The notes under the pieces are model-generated. The model made no database searches. It was not told the DNA's origin and saw nothing but the letters and a program-made list of their open reading frames with translations. Shown piece after piece: positions 23,960 through 32,513 of a stretch of DNA of 64,000 nt. The DNA is from Ardenticatenaceae bacterium. GTDB lineage: Bacteria > Chloroflexota > Anaerolineae > Promineifilales > Promineifilaceae. Both the position numbers and the translations under genes were made by a program. The stretch is from assembly GCA_020634435.1 (NCBI GenBank), contig JACKBS010000007.1, positions 434,001-498,000 on the forward strand. The letters are read 5' to 3'. Numbering within the stretch: position 1 is the first letter of the stretch; the number at the start of each line of letters is the position of its first letter.

Positions 23960-24274
23960 TCAGCTTGTTACTCGTCGCCGGTAAGATGCTGCCGAGCCGG
24001 GCGAATAAACCGGATTTACCGTCACCAGGTTGCTTACGTAATACAAAATTCGCGCCACCCAGTACAATCGAGGGTAGCGAAAACGCAGCAGTGAAAGTTT
24101 ACTGTCCAAAATTTCGCGCTGCTTCTCGTAGCTCAATCGAATGTGCAAAAACTTTTTGCCCCGGCGCGAGTAGTATTTGCTGCTGGCCCATTGGGACAAC
24201 TGCTCCAGCGCCTGAATACGATTCATGAGATAAAGCATTCCCTTGATTGCCTTTGCTTTTCGTTTGGCTTCCAT
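23960..24274 (-). CDS. Hypothetical basic protein, 104 residues
   Basis: The family is not recognised. It is strongly basic with helical N-terminal and central parts (MNRIQALEQLSQWASSKYYS) and a hydrophobic aromatic stretch (YWVARILYYVSNLVTV) that could be a membrane-proximal helix. It has a good ribosome site (AAGGGGAAATC before ATG). It sits 16 bp after the 110-residue gene and is probably co-transcribed. Confidence 0.65.
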   Translation of the reverse strand: MEAKRKAKAIKGMLYLMNRIQALEQLSQWASSKYYSRRGKKFLHIRLSYEKQREILDSKLSLLRFRYPRLYWVARILYYVSNLVTVNPVYSPGSAASYRRRVTS

Positions 24275-24290
24275 GATTTCCCCTTTCTGC

Positions 24291-24623
24291 TTATCTCGCT
24301 ACTGTTATTGAATCAGTGTCGAATGGCTGGGCATTGTCTTTATAATCGACAAACCAATCCCCCGCTTTCTGGAAGACACGAAAGCCCAAACCGTAATAAT
24401 CACTTACTTGATTCATCCTCATTTTGGTGGAACGTGTTCGCCAACCGCCTGTATTGAGAATGATTTGCTCCGGGTCAAAAGTAACAACGGCCGTTTGATG
24501 ATAGACAACTTCCGTTTGCCCATCGGCGTTTATATTCACTTTCGTTTTGTAGGTTGGTAACTGGCTCCTTCCCGGTTGATATTCCCCCGGCTGATTGCTA
24601 ACATGTGGCTGAGATAAACCCAT
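24291..24623 (-). CDS. Hypothetical protein, 110 residues
   Basis: The family is not recognised. The segment from about residue 25 looks like a beta-rich domain (TKVNINADGQTEVVYHQTAVVTF, broken here into strands). It has an excellent ribosome site (AAGGAGGGCC before ATG). It is first in a minus-strand run of accessory genes and divergent from the HTH-like gene at 24667. Confidence 0.7.
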   Translation of the reverse strand: MGLSQPHVSNQPGEYQPGRSQLPTYKTKVNINADGQTEVVYHQTAVVTFDPEQIILNTGGWRTRSTKMRMNQVSDYYGLGFRVFQKAGDWFVDYKDNAQPFDTDSITVAR

Positions 24624-24666
24624 GGCCCTCCTTTACTTTATTGTTGTTAACTGAGAACATTATCCC

Positions 24667-25011
24667 ATGAGTTTTTATATTATGTCAACTAGTAAACCAG
24701 AGAAAACCAGGCGTGAAATTATCGAATGGCTACCATTAGAAGAAGCGGCGAACCGCTACGGCTACGCCCACAAGGAAAGCATCAGCCGCCGCTTGCGCCA
24801 GCTGCGCAAACTCGGCCATGTGGCTGACATCGGCCGACCACCGGAACAATATGCGAACGGCCCGAAACCAGAAAAAGCGTCTATTGTGTTGATGTGGCCA
24901 AACCCCACAGCGGCGCTCATTCATCAAGACGCGTCCGCCGAATTGTTAGATTCCAAACGCGGCAAACGTGCCCGGAAAAATCCGCGAGAAAAATCTTCGA
25001 TAGCTAAATAA
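24667..25011 (+). CDS. Putative DNA-binding protein, 114 residues
   Basis: The N-terminal half (LPLEEAANRYGYAHKES followed by SRRLRQLRKLGHVADIGRP) resembles a small helix-turn-helix with a wing; the C-terminus is Lys/Arg-rich (SKRGKRARKNPREKS), as in nucleic-acid binders. An alternative start at 24682 exists, and neither has a strong ribosome site. It is divergent from the accessory gene run and may regulate it. Confidence 0.55.
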   Translation: MSFYIMSTSKPEKTRREIIEWLPLEEAANRYGYAHKESISRRLRQLRKLGHVADIGRPPEQYANGPKPEKASIVLMWPNPTAALIHQDASAELLDSKRGKRARKNPREKSSIAK

Positions 25012-25467
25012 TCTCTAAACAGTGACGAATGTGTGTTTCTTTTCTGTTGAAAAATGAAACAGCGAAAAAATGGGCGGCGACCGGCGGCACATAATATAGT
25101 CGGGTCGGCCACGTTACGGGCGTTTTTTGCGCTCTCTCGACTGATTTCACCTGAAAAAGGGTGAATTTCTCCGCATATATAGCAGTTTTAAAACCCAAAG
25201 GTAAACCACAGGTCTTTCAAGGTGTTTTGGGGCTTTTTTGATCCATTTGCTGAGCCGAAGCAGTCAGCAATCACGTGTTGTGAAGAATTATTTTGGCCCT
25301 TCTCCCCTCATGATTTTGTACCTGTGGGCACTCTCAGGCACAACTGGTTTTGCCTCGTGCTTGAAGGCTTTCCACGCCGACTGACTCCGGCCCTACATTC
25401 AGCAACGACGCTTCGCGGCCACAGGTAGCAGGCCAGAACGTTAGGCTCATCATAGAGCATAGGCTTC
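25012..25467. other. Gap of 456 bp without a supported gene
   Basis: No reading frame here has a good start and family-like composition. A short hairpin ttcacc..gggtgaa is present near 25145-25163. The gap lies between accessory genes and the first Replic_Relax gene, so it is one candidate place for a transfer origin, but no nick-site motif is recognised. Confidence 0.4.
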
Positions 25468-26355
25468 TCATCGGGCAACTGGAACAATGGGCCTCAAAGC
25501 TGTCTCTCCCGCCAACTGCCAGATGGGTTGGTCGATTATCGTGCTGGGTGAGATTTGGTCAAAGGTTGTGAAATAGAACAATCCCCCACCCCCCAAGCGT
25601 TCCGCCTGGGCTTTCATGTTTTGCAATCTGCGTTCGCCTGTTGTAACGATGAGAAAACGGCCGTAACGCAAACCAAACCGTTTATGATACGCAGCGCTTT
25701 TCAGGTAGGCCAAACCGGGCAACACTTTCTCTCGGCCAAAGCGTGGATTGTCTTCGCTGCCCATATCTATCTCTAGCAGAAAGGCGTATGGAGAGGAATG
25801 CCCTGTTTGCTCGATGATAAAAAATCCATCCGGTCGCACCTGTCGTTTTTTAGTACGGCCGTTGGGCAAGGTGATGGTCACCACATCTGGCTGAGCCAGG
25901 AACTCGCTTTCAGGCTGCCACTCGCGAAGGCGCAAGGATGGATTTGAGGCGACTGCTTCGGCGATGTCCAGGCGAAAATTGTTGACGGCTAAATCATGGG
26001 CAATTTGCGAATACCTTGGTTGCTTGCGCCATTGAAATTGTTTGAGGGATTGGCCCTGCATTCCGGCAAGCAATGCTGCACCTTTGCTGCCTAGCCAATA
26101 GATTGTTTCGCCCCAAGGCACCTGATGTTTGGTGGTTTCATGCGTCTGCTGTGCGTAGCCGTGTGCACACAGCAGACGCATGCGGCAGCGCGGCTGTGTT
26201 CGTCCTTGGCCAGAAAAGTAGAGGCGATCTATCTGGGCCAGGCTCATCATGCCATCAAAGGCATGGATGCTTTCCACTATTTTGACATCACGTTCTGTTA
26301 GGCGGATGCTGGGTGGTTTACTAGATGATGGGTTCGTTGGCGATTTCAAACTCAC
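25468..26355 (-). CDS. Replic_Relax (replication-relaxation) family protein 1
   Basis: This 295-residue protein has the family's N-terminal winged-helix (IRLTERDVKIVESIHAFDGM then SLAQIDRLYF) and the middle YWLGSKGAALLA segment. The restriction-endonuclease-like C-terminal part reads VRPDGFFII, then FLLEIDMGSE. Such proteins occur on actinobacterial and Chloroflexota plasmids and integrative elements, and are linked to replication or DNA transfer; the mechanism is unclear. The start is GTG at 26355 with no strong ribosome site. A paralogue at 27193-28104 sits directly after the coupling ATPase gene. Confidence 0.82.
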   Translation of the reverse strand: MSLKSPTNPSSSKPPSIRLTERDVKIVESIHAFDGMMSLAQIDRLYFSGQGRTQPRCRMRLLCAHGYAQQTHETTKHQVPWGETIYWLGSKGAALLAGMQGQSLKQFQWRKQPRYSQIAHDLAVNNFRLDIAEAVASNPSLRLREWQPESEFLAQPDVVTITLPNGRTKKRQVRPDGFFIIEQTGHSSPYAFLLEIDMGSEDNPRFGREKVLPGLAYLKSAAYHKRFGLRYGRFLIVTTGERRLQNMKAQAERLGGGGLFYFTTFDQISPSTIIDQPIWQLAGETALRPIVPVAR

Positions 26356-26490
26356 AATTCAATATAGCAGTTGGAGCCATAAGTTTGGGTTTGGAATTCT
26401 TCTGTTTACCCCAACCAAATAATTGGGGATTGCGGAGGAAAAGGGCTTGATTTTTCCCAACTTTTCATTATTGTTTCCCTTGAGGGATAC

Positions 26491-26548
26491 CAACAAGCAT
26501 ACCTTGTTGTTTACCTCCTTATTAATTAAAGAGATTAAGAAAGGAGGT
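26491..26548 (+). promoter_or_regulatory. Leader hairpin masking a ribosome-binding site
   Basis: A hairpin caacaag/cttgttg (26491-26509) is followed by acctcctt (26513-26520), which can pair perfectly with aaggaggt (26541-26548). That is the Shine-Dalgarno of the small membrane gene at 26559. The 20-nt AT-rich loop suggests a simple translational switch, thermal or protein-controlled. Confidence 0.55.
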
Positions 26549-26558
26549 GAACTTTCCT

Positions 26559-26714
26559 ATGAACTTTTCGTTTACGCCACTGATTGATTGGAGAACATCG
26601 GCAGGCGCTTTGGTCGTCTTGTTCGTGATGAGCCTAATACAACGTAACGGCCATCAGACAGGAGGCAGCGATTGCAAATGTGCTACCAAGAAAAAAGTTG
26701 AGCAAAAACAATAA
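26559..26714 (+). CDS. Small single-pass membrane protein, 51 residues
   Basis: ATG follows a perfect AAGGAGGTGA ribosome site. The product has one hydrophobic helix (ALVVLFVMSLI) after a short N-terminal part, then a polar tail with a CKC motif and a Lys-rich end (KKKVEQKQ). A strong terminator follows, so the gene forms its own unit. It lies between the two Replic_Relax genes on the opposite strand. Function unknown; a toxin-like or regulatory micro-membrane protein is possible. Confidence 0.65.
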   Translation: MNFSFTPLIDWRTSAGALVVLFVMSLIQRNGHQTGGSDCKCATKKKVEQKQ

Positions 26715-26723
26715 GCTCAATAG

Positions 26724-26759
26724 GAGAGGTACCACTGGCTGGTATCTCTCTTCTTTTTT
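26724..26759 (+). terminator. Intrinsic terminator
   Basis: An 11-bp stem gagaggtacca/tggtatctctc (one G-T pair) with loop ctggc is followed by ttctttttt. It closes the unit of the small membrane gene. Confidence 0.9.
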
Positions 26760-26866
26760 GGCTGATAGCTTGCTTCAAAGAAACAACAGCTTTCCACTTC
26801 TTTCTTCTTCTGCCTGACGGCCGTTTGCTGACCTAGTATGCGTATTATAGCAAATGGGAGTGTCGC

Positions 26867-27121
26867 CTAGGATTGGGGCAATGGTCGCCCTTTTAATTTC
26901 TTCCGCCACAAATAATAAGCTAATAACCCAACTTCTGTATCACCCCGCGCCAGTGCGGTAAACACCTGACGAAACCGTTGATGGGGCCAGCGGCTCAACT
27001 GGGATCGCAACTGCCTGACAATGGCTTCAGCCTCGTCCAGGCAGGGTTCAATGGTAATCGGGCTGGATAGATCTGAGGTGGAAGATTGTCTTAAATGGTT
27101 GTTTTTGTGATGGGGTTGCAC
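26867..27121 (-). CDS. Hypothetical protein, 84 residues
   Basis: The family is not recognised. Helical, with EAEAIVRQLRSQLSRW and a FTALARGDTEVGLLAYYLW segment. GTG start at 27121 without a good ribosome site; the nearby ATG is out of frame. It lies 72 bp downstream of the second Replic_Relax gene and may be part of that operon. Confidence 0.5.
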   Translation of the reverse strand: MQPHHKNNHLRQSSTSDLSSPITIEPCLDEAEAIVRQLRSQLSRWPHQRFRQVFTALARGDTEVGLLAYYLWRKKLKGRPLPQS

Positions 27122-27192
27122 ATGATCATTTTATCAGGGCAATCGGGATGAATTCAAGAGGTAATGGTTGCTCCCAAAGATCTATATTTCCC

Positions 27193-28104
27193 CTATTTTT
27201 GAAAAAGCATTTGTTGACCGTCTCGTCCGACAACTGCCCAGATGGGTTCTAACAAAGAATCAGGTCGCCAAATGTCTAAATCCTCTTGACTCGCAAACCA
27301 AAAATAATGGTCTCCCCCGACCCGCTCTGTGGTTTTTATCAGATTATGCATTCTGGCTTTCGTGGATGTGATCGTGAGCACACGAAAGTTGTGGGTACCA
27401 TAATGCCGGTACGCTGCGCCAGTGCTACGAAACTGGGTGTACGCCTTGACTTTATCCGCCCAACGGCTGTTGACCATCGTTCCTTGATCCACTTCTAAGA
27501 AAAAGTAAGCATTTCCTTTCTTGCCAGGTAATTTCAAATGGAAAAAGCTATCTGGAATGATGCGCGTAACCCTGGCTCCATGGGTTCGATAAGGTATCTT
27601 ATCTTTATATTTTGCCGATTTGAGTTCGTTGTCACCGATCCATGTTGTCACCTGCCAATGTGACATTTCCATCAATCTGTGCACCATCAAATGGATGTCA
27701 TTGATGGCCAGGCTATGCTCAATAAAGAGCATGCTTGATTGTCCCTGTACAGGCTTCCAGCCAAGGTTTGCTCTGTCCACGCCCAGCTGAATCGCCACCA
27801 GATCTGCCCCTTTGTAATCAAGTATGTAAACAATAGGCTGACGTCCTTCGCCAAGGATAACAGGTATGGGCAATCGGTTAAGATATCCGTGGTGAAACAA
27901 AAGCTGCAAACGCCGCTGACAGACCGTTCGCTTGCTGTGCAGTTTGTCTGATGGAAAAATGAGGGCTTCGATTTGGTGGGATGAAAGCAGTCGATAATTG
28001 TAAACGGCCAAAACGATCTCTTTATCCCGCGCTGTTAACCGCATAGCTGGCGGATTCTTGCTGCGCTTGTGGGATGGCAAATATTTTTTCTCAGAGTTAG
28101 TCAA
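27193..28104 (-). CDS. Replic_Relax (replication-relaxation) family protein 2
   Basis: This 303-residue paralogue of the protein at 25468-26355 has the same layout: winged helix MRLTARDKEIVLAVYNYRLL, VYILDYKGADLVA, and the C-terminal IIPDSFFHLKL...YFFLEVDQGT part. The TTG start overlaps the end of the coupling ATPase gene by 8 bp, with GGAGG upstream, so the two are translated together. This coupling to a VirD4/HerA-like motor suggests a role in DNA processing or transfer. Confidence 0.82.
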   Translation of the reverse strand: MTNSEKKYLPSHKRSKNPPAMRLTARDKEIVLAVYNYRLLSSHQIEALIFPSDKLHSKRTVCQRRLQLLFHHGYLNRLPIPVILGEGRQPIVYILDYKGADLVAIQLGVDRANLGWKPVQGQSSMLFIEHSLAINDIHLMVHRLMEMSHWQVTTWIGDNELKSAKYKDKIPYRTHGARVTRIIPDSFFHLKLPGKKGNAYFFLEVDQGTMVNSRWADKVKAYTQFRSTGAAYRHYGTHNFRVLTITSTKARMHNLIKTTERVGGDHYFWFASQEDLDIWRPDSLLEPIWAVVGRDGQQMLFQK

Positions 28105-30217
28105 AAAAATTATCCTCCGCTTTATTCCCCAAAAAATCCAAAGATATTTTCTTATTGGCTAAAAGGCGCTTATTAATTTCACGCTCCACATCCTGCCGCT
28201 TTTGAGCATACTGCATTCTAGAATGAGCGCGAATCCTTTCCTTACGAAACTCAGCATCCTTATAATTTGGAATTGGATTAAGCGTTTGGATATTGAAGGC
28301 TGGAACGTACTCTGCATTTATTTTCATCTTTACGACCGCTCTAAAACGACCCATGCTTTGTAAATCACTGCTGGCGAAATGTGGTTTTACAAATGGAGCA
28401 ATCGCTGATGCGTCTCTATCACCTAATCGAAAAAAGATGTTGGTGCCCGCATTCCCCATAACAGCTTCTAACGTCTCTCCTCTAAGCTGGTAGAGATATT
28501 GATTAGCGACAACTAAACTCAAGCCATGTTTCCCTGCCTCAGAAAAAAGTTTATCAAGACTAGTCGTAACAAAATGTTGTACCTCATCAATGTACAGAAA
28601 AAAGGGCTCAAGATTGCTCCTTTTCAATCTACTTCTACCCATTGCTGCAATTTGTATCTTGGTTACAAGCATGGCTCCTAAAGTTTCTGCTTCAATCGCG
28701 GACATTCCGCCAAGGTCAGCTAGAAATATTGTTCTTTGATCAAGCATCTTTGATATATCTAAGCTTGATTGTTGGCAGAAAATATTTCGAAGCGATGGAG
28801 AATCGAATTTGCTTAGACGATTAACGATAGGTGCAGCTATATCGGCCTGCGCTTTTACTTGAGCAGGTTCGTACTGGTTACGCCAATATTGTAAGGCCAT
28901 AGGATCCGTTATTTCATTATAAAATTTAGATCGAAAATCCGAATCACCAAGAAAACGCTGAACATCCATAATAGTCGAATTGGAATCCGTCATTAATGTT
29001 GTTAGCGCATACTTTAAGACGGTCTCCATTCGACCATGGCTCCAAGAATCCTCGAACATATTCCTTATCGCACTTACTGTATGGGCGACCACTTCCTCTT
29101 TCGTCATATTAGGTGGGACATTGAGCAGGTTAAGTCCTATTGGATAGTCCGTATCATTAATATCTAATAAAATGACATCTTTCTCTCTGTTATACGGAAT
29201 GCTACTGCGCAATATTTCCTCAACTAATGAGCCATGCGGGTCGATAACACCCACACTTTTTCCAGCAAGGATGTCTTGATGGATCATACGGTGCATTAGC
29301 GTCGATTTACCCACTCTTGTACTTCCGAGTATGTTGACATGGTCAACACGATCTTTATAGCTTAGCTTTACTTCCTGCGTATTTGTTTGAAATGCATTCC
29401 TTCCCAGAACAACATACTCATCATCATTAAAAGCAAATTGCGGGGCTGGGGCACTTGGCTGATGAGCCCATTTAATACGAGGATTTCCACACTGCTCTGT
29501 GGGTAAATGCCATAAGGCAGCAACTTCTTCAGCAGTAAGAACAAGATTGTAAGCCTCCTTCTGTGCAGGTGTGAGAAAATTAAATCCTTCAGCATTGAAA
29601 ACCGCTAATGCAGGTTGAACCATGCCTATTAATTCATAAGCGCGTTCTGAATCTGGCGCTTTAATTTTTACCATGAATTCAACTTCTTTTAGAATTTTGT
29701 TCTCTATCAACTTGCCTTTAACATCAATGATAGGCTGTTCTTGTAGTAATTTGAGACCAAGTTCCCGATATTCTTGGCGCATGGTTCGCAGGCGAAGTTC
29801 ATATACAATTTGCTCGCTTTCTTTAAGAATTCCAAAAGAACTTGTTACAGCAGCAAGGGGATCGAGCTCAGGCAATTCGCTAGCAAACATTAAGGGATAA
29901 ACAAATGGAAGACCTACTTGAAACGAAAATTGGGTCATGCCTACCGCTGAGCTTGTTTTAGGCTTGTTGTTGATTGTAGCTTGCGGATAAATACCAAAAA
30001 GTATTTGTCTTAGAGTATCTGCTTTCTTCTGTGGCACTTCTATCCGCCATGTAATAGCCTGTGCGTTAGCATTGATAATCAGACTCAACGGCTCATAAAT
30101 AGAAAATATGCTTATCATCAATCTTTCAGCAATCTTTGGTTGCCAAGGACTTGATGTAGGCGCGTAAATCTCTAAAACTTCCGTTTTGTTTACTTGAATT
30201 TGGGCCAAATCAGTCAT
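28097..30217 (-). CDS. VirD4/HerA-like coupling ATPase
   Basis: This 706-residue P-loop motor has Walker A LGSTRVGKST, then GVIDPHGSLVEEIL, and Walker B FFLYIDEVQHF followed by KHGLSLVVANQYLYQL, as in TraM-recognition/VirD4-type ATPases. The N-terminal third (about 1-230) lacks clear transmembrane helices, unlike classic VirD4, and is closer to the DUF87/HerA group. It probably pumps DNA during transfer. It is first in a unit with Replic_Relax protein 2. No VirB4 partner is visible in the window. Confidence 0.88.
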   Translation of the reverse strand: MTDLAQIQVNKTEVLEIYAPTSSPWQPKIAERLMISIFSIYEPLSLIINANAQAITWRIEVPQKKADTLRQILFGIYPQATINNKPKTSSAVGMTQFSFQVGLPFVYPLMFASELPELDPLAAVTSSFGILKESEQIVYELRLRTMRQEYRELGLKLLQEQPIIDVKGKLIENKILKEVEFMVKIKAPDSERAYELIGMVQPALAVFNAEGFNFLTPAQKEAYNLVLTAEEVAALWHLPTEQCGNPRIKWAHQPSAPAPQFAFNDDEYVVLGRNAFQTNTQEVKLSYKDRVDHVNILGSTRVGKSTLMHRMIHQDILAGKSVGVIDPHGSLVEEILRSSIPYNREKDVILLDINDTDYPIGLNLLNVPPNMTKEEVVAHTVSAIRNMFEDSWSHGRMETVLKYALTTLMTDSNSTIMDVQRFLGDSDFRSKFYNEITDPMALQYWRNQYEPAQVKAQADIAAPIVNRLSKFDSPSLRNIFCQQSSLDISKMLDQRTIFLADLGGMSAIEAETLGAMLVTKIQIAAMGRSRLKRSNLEPFFLYIDEVQHFVTTSLDKLFSEAGKHGLSLVVANQYLYQLRGETLEAVMGNAGTNIFFRLGDRDASAIAPFVKPHFASSDLQSMGRFRAVVKMKINAEYVPAFNIQTLNPIPNYKDAEFRKERIRAHSRMQYAQKRQDVEREINKRLLANKKISLDFLGNKAEDNFFD

Positions 30218-30230
30218 AAGTTGGTTGTTT

Positions 30231-30587
30231 TTAGAAAAAGTAAGCAGTGATGAAGTAAAAGATGATAATACCTAACAAAATTAGAAAGATCTTCTGGGGC
30301 GTCAGCTTTTTCGATTTTTTGTTAATGAATTCAGATGAAGGCAAAGTTGCGCCACAATTAAAACAAGAACGACGGCTATTCTCACTAATAATTTGGCACT
30401 GTGGACAAACTTTACCTGAAATAGACTCTCCCCAAATTTGGGGTCGCGCATCGTCGAGTTTATGGATTTTAGTTGTTATAGGGGTCTTCAACCAATTGTA
30501 AAGCCAATTGAGTGGTAAATATATAAGGAGAAAAAGACAGCCAAGAGCATCCATTACATCGTTAGAACTATTATTCCGACGTGACAT
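30231..30587 (-). CDS. Membrane protein with zinc ribbon
   Basis: This is a 118-residue protein with an N-terminal hydrophobic helix (LGCLFLLIYLPLNWLYNWL), a four-Cys zinc ribbon (CPQCQ...CFNCG) and a C-terminal hydrophobic helix (IFLILLGIIIFYFITAYFF). ATG at 30587 is chosen with GGTGG upstream; the frame opens to 30647. It lies upstream of the coupling ATPase gene on the same strand (13 bp), so it may be its membrane partner. Confidence 0.65.
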   Translation of the reverse strand: MSRRNNSSNDVMDALGCLFLLIYLPLNWLYNWLKTPITTKIHKLDDARPQIWGESISGKVCPQCQIISENSRRSCFNCGATLPSSEFINKKSKKLTPQKIFLILLGIIIFYFITAYFF

Positions 30588-30751
30588 ACAGCCACCAGAT
30601 TTCTTTTGTTTTTGGTTGATAGAATCTGGAAATATTGCATATCGCAATTAAGGTTGAGAATCCCCAGGGGATCGGTTCAGTGAAATGGCAGAAAACTATC
30701 AATAGTTTTGATGAATCCTGACGGCAACATTATAGGATTTCTATCCCCTAC

Positions 30752-31789
30752 TTACAAGAGTTTTTCGGCTAAATCCTGGACTGCTTTTGTAAAATCACAA
30801 TCCTGTTTCATCATCCAGAAATCTATAATGCTTCCGCCTTTGTCGCAGGCAAAACAGTACCAGTAATTCTCTTCGTCGTTGACGCTAAAACTGGGGTGAT
30901 GGTCGTCGTGAAAGGGGCAGAGACCCTGGCCAGATGGTGAGAGCTCAACAAACTGACCAATGAATTCCCGAAGCGAAACGGCCGCTTTGATACGCTCTGA
31001 CAACGGAGCATCCCCCTTCACTTCATGGTGCGTATTCAGCGGCAGTGTAACGGCCGTTTTCCGCCTTTTCGCTTCCTGCACTTCCCAATACTTGACGAAC
31101 TCAGTCAACACCGTTTTGGGCACCGTGTACGGGCTGCCCAGTATACGCAATTGTTCGCCTACAGTGGTTGCCAGAGAGGTACCGTCTGGATAAATGAAAC
31201 CGTACCGCCTTTGGCTCTTGCGATGCAGCCCAAACGGCAGCCGTACCAGGGAACCTGGCCCTTTGCCCAGGCTGTCTTGCTTGGGATAGATTTCAATACC
31301 TTGCATCCCGTTGGCCGCCAACACGCCTTTGGCAAACGGCCGTATCTGCTCCCCCGGCAGCCAGTGATCAAAGAAAAACCAGAGGTGGCCGCCACGGCGA
31401 CTTTTTTCTAGATAGGTGGGGGTGTTTTGTTCACTGAGCCGCACGGTCAGGTCGATGAGCTGCTGCCACTGCTGGGCACCGTCGGCGTCCAAAACGAGAA
31501 ATCGGCCGCGACTTTTTTCATTCAGCAGGTACGTGCCCAGGGTAATTTCGCCGCGCAGGTGGGCAAAGAGGATATCCACATTGAGGCTTTCATGCACGGT
31601 AAAGTAAGATGTGCCATCGCCGGTTTGTTGCGGGTAGCAATCCCACCGCTGGATGAAGCACCGGGCCAACACCGCCGCCAGGGGTGACAGTTCGTAATCG
31701 GTGAGTTGTGGTTCTTTTTCAATAGGCACGCTGTCGGCAGCATAGCAATATTTGCCACTTTCTTGAAGCAGCAGCTTTGCGCCTGGCAC
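30752..31789 (-). CDS. Primase-like protein: AEP-type domain fused to CHC2 zinc finger
   Basis: This protein of about 345 residues has an N-terminal archaeo-eukaryotic primase-like domain of the TOTE/plasmid type (FLVLDADG, SRRGGHLWFFF, then GPGSLVRLPFGLHR). A DnaG-type zinc finger is C-terminal (CPFHDDHHPSFSV ... CFACDKGGSIIDF). The order, finger last, is the reverse of DnaG. It probably primes element replication. The start is uncertain: an in-frame stop lies about 45 bp upstream and no ATG is available, so GTG 31789 is used without a clear ribosome site. The large structured region begins about 30 bp upstream. Confidence 0.82.
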   Translation of the reverse strand: MPGAKLLLQESGKYCYAADSVPIEKEPQLTDYELSPLAAVLARCFIQRWDCYPQQTGDGTSYFTVHESLNVDILFAHLRGEITLGTYLLNEKSRGRFLVLDADGAQQWQQLIDLTVRLSEQNTPTYLEKSRRGGHLWFFFDHWLPGEQIRPFAKGVLAANGMQGIEIYPKQDSLGKGPGSLVRLPFGLHRKSQRRYGFIYPDGTSLATTVGEQLRILGSPYTVPKTVLTEFVKYWEVQEAKRRKTAVTLPLNTHHEVKGDAPLSERIKAAVSLREFIGQFVELSPSGQGLCPFHDDHHPSFSVNDEENYWYCFACDKGGSIIDFWMMKQDCDFTKAVQDLAEKLL

Positions 31790-31820
31790 AATGCGTTGGG
31801 CATAGGCGTTTATAAATAGG

Positions 31821-32309
31821 AAGCGCCGTCAGGCGCATCCGTTTCCGGCAGGCCCGTGACAGATGGACCCGGAAGATGTCACGGGCCGCAGGCGTCGGGC
31901 TCATCGAGCCCGACCACCCCCGCGTTAGTGAAGTGGGCGAATGTCCCTTGGGGACAATTCGCACGGTGAGCGTAGCGCCGCAGCGGACTTCTCTCGTAAG
32001 GGTGGGCAAGACCGATAAGGTCGCTGCGCCACACGGCACGAGTGAAGGCACGCCAGGGCACTTTGGGCCAGATGAAGGAGCCAACGGCAACGCACATCGC
32101 CGACCAAAGCGCAGCGGGGGTGGTCGGGGTCGCAGTGGTGGGGCACCCACCTCGCGAGCCAGACGCCCTGGCTTGTTGAGTGGGGGAGCAGGCCGGAAGA
32201 CGGCTTTAGTACCCGCTTGAGGGGATGAAGCGGTCTGAAGGGCTGGTCTCGCCGAGACAAGGCAGTTCTTCCGGGCTTGATGCCAGGGGTCGATCCCCGC
32301 CGCATCAAG
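31821..32309. ncRNA. Large structured RNA-like region, about 490 nt
   Basis: The region contains no credible gene but at least ten strong helices. These include 31823-31836 (5 bp), 31851-31860/31878-31887 (10 bp), 31894-31902/31906-31914 (9 bp), 31937-31947/31951-31962 (11 bp, one bulge) and 31979-31985/32022-32028. Others are 32137-32142/32146-32151, 32157-32162/32168-32173, 32193-32200/32267-32274 (8 bp, long range), 32246-32250/32254-32258 and 32276-32283/32302-32309 (8 bp). Bases 31843-31848 can pair with the loop 31869-31874, a pseudoknot. Strand is unresolved. It may be a new large ncRNA, a long leader of the primase gene, or an origin. Confidence 0.6.
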
Positions 32310-32513
32310 AAAACCCCATTGGCCAAAATGGTTGTTCAGCTGGGGGTTTGTTGGGGGTAGATGGAGATGCTCGTTTTTGTAGAAGCGGGGGCGTTTTGGC
32401 GATTGAACACAAAAGTGGGCACGTTTGTAGACCACCCTATAACGGGCTTCGCCCTTTTTAAGCTTTATTCTGTATCCTTCCCTCCGCTTCTCTTCCTTCC
32501 CCTCTAGCTTTGC

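Noticed and set aside
23938..24457. Plus-strand genes at 23.9-24.5 kb
   Set aside because: The minus-strand genes here have strong ribosome sites (AAGGGG, AAGGAGGG); the plus frames do not.
32276..32309. tRNA or tmRNA 3' end (T-arm-like ggggtcgatcccc)
   Set aside because: The stem cttgatgc/gcatcaag closes directly around it as a simple hairpin; there is no anticodon arm or tmRNA tag frame.
31719..32435. Protein-coding gene in the 31.8-32.4 kb region (open frames on both strands)
   Set aside because: Frames are open in several registers on both strands, are Pro/Arg/Gly-rich and low in complexity, and overlap dense inverted repeats. This is typical of high-GC structured non-coding DNA.
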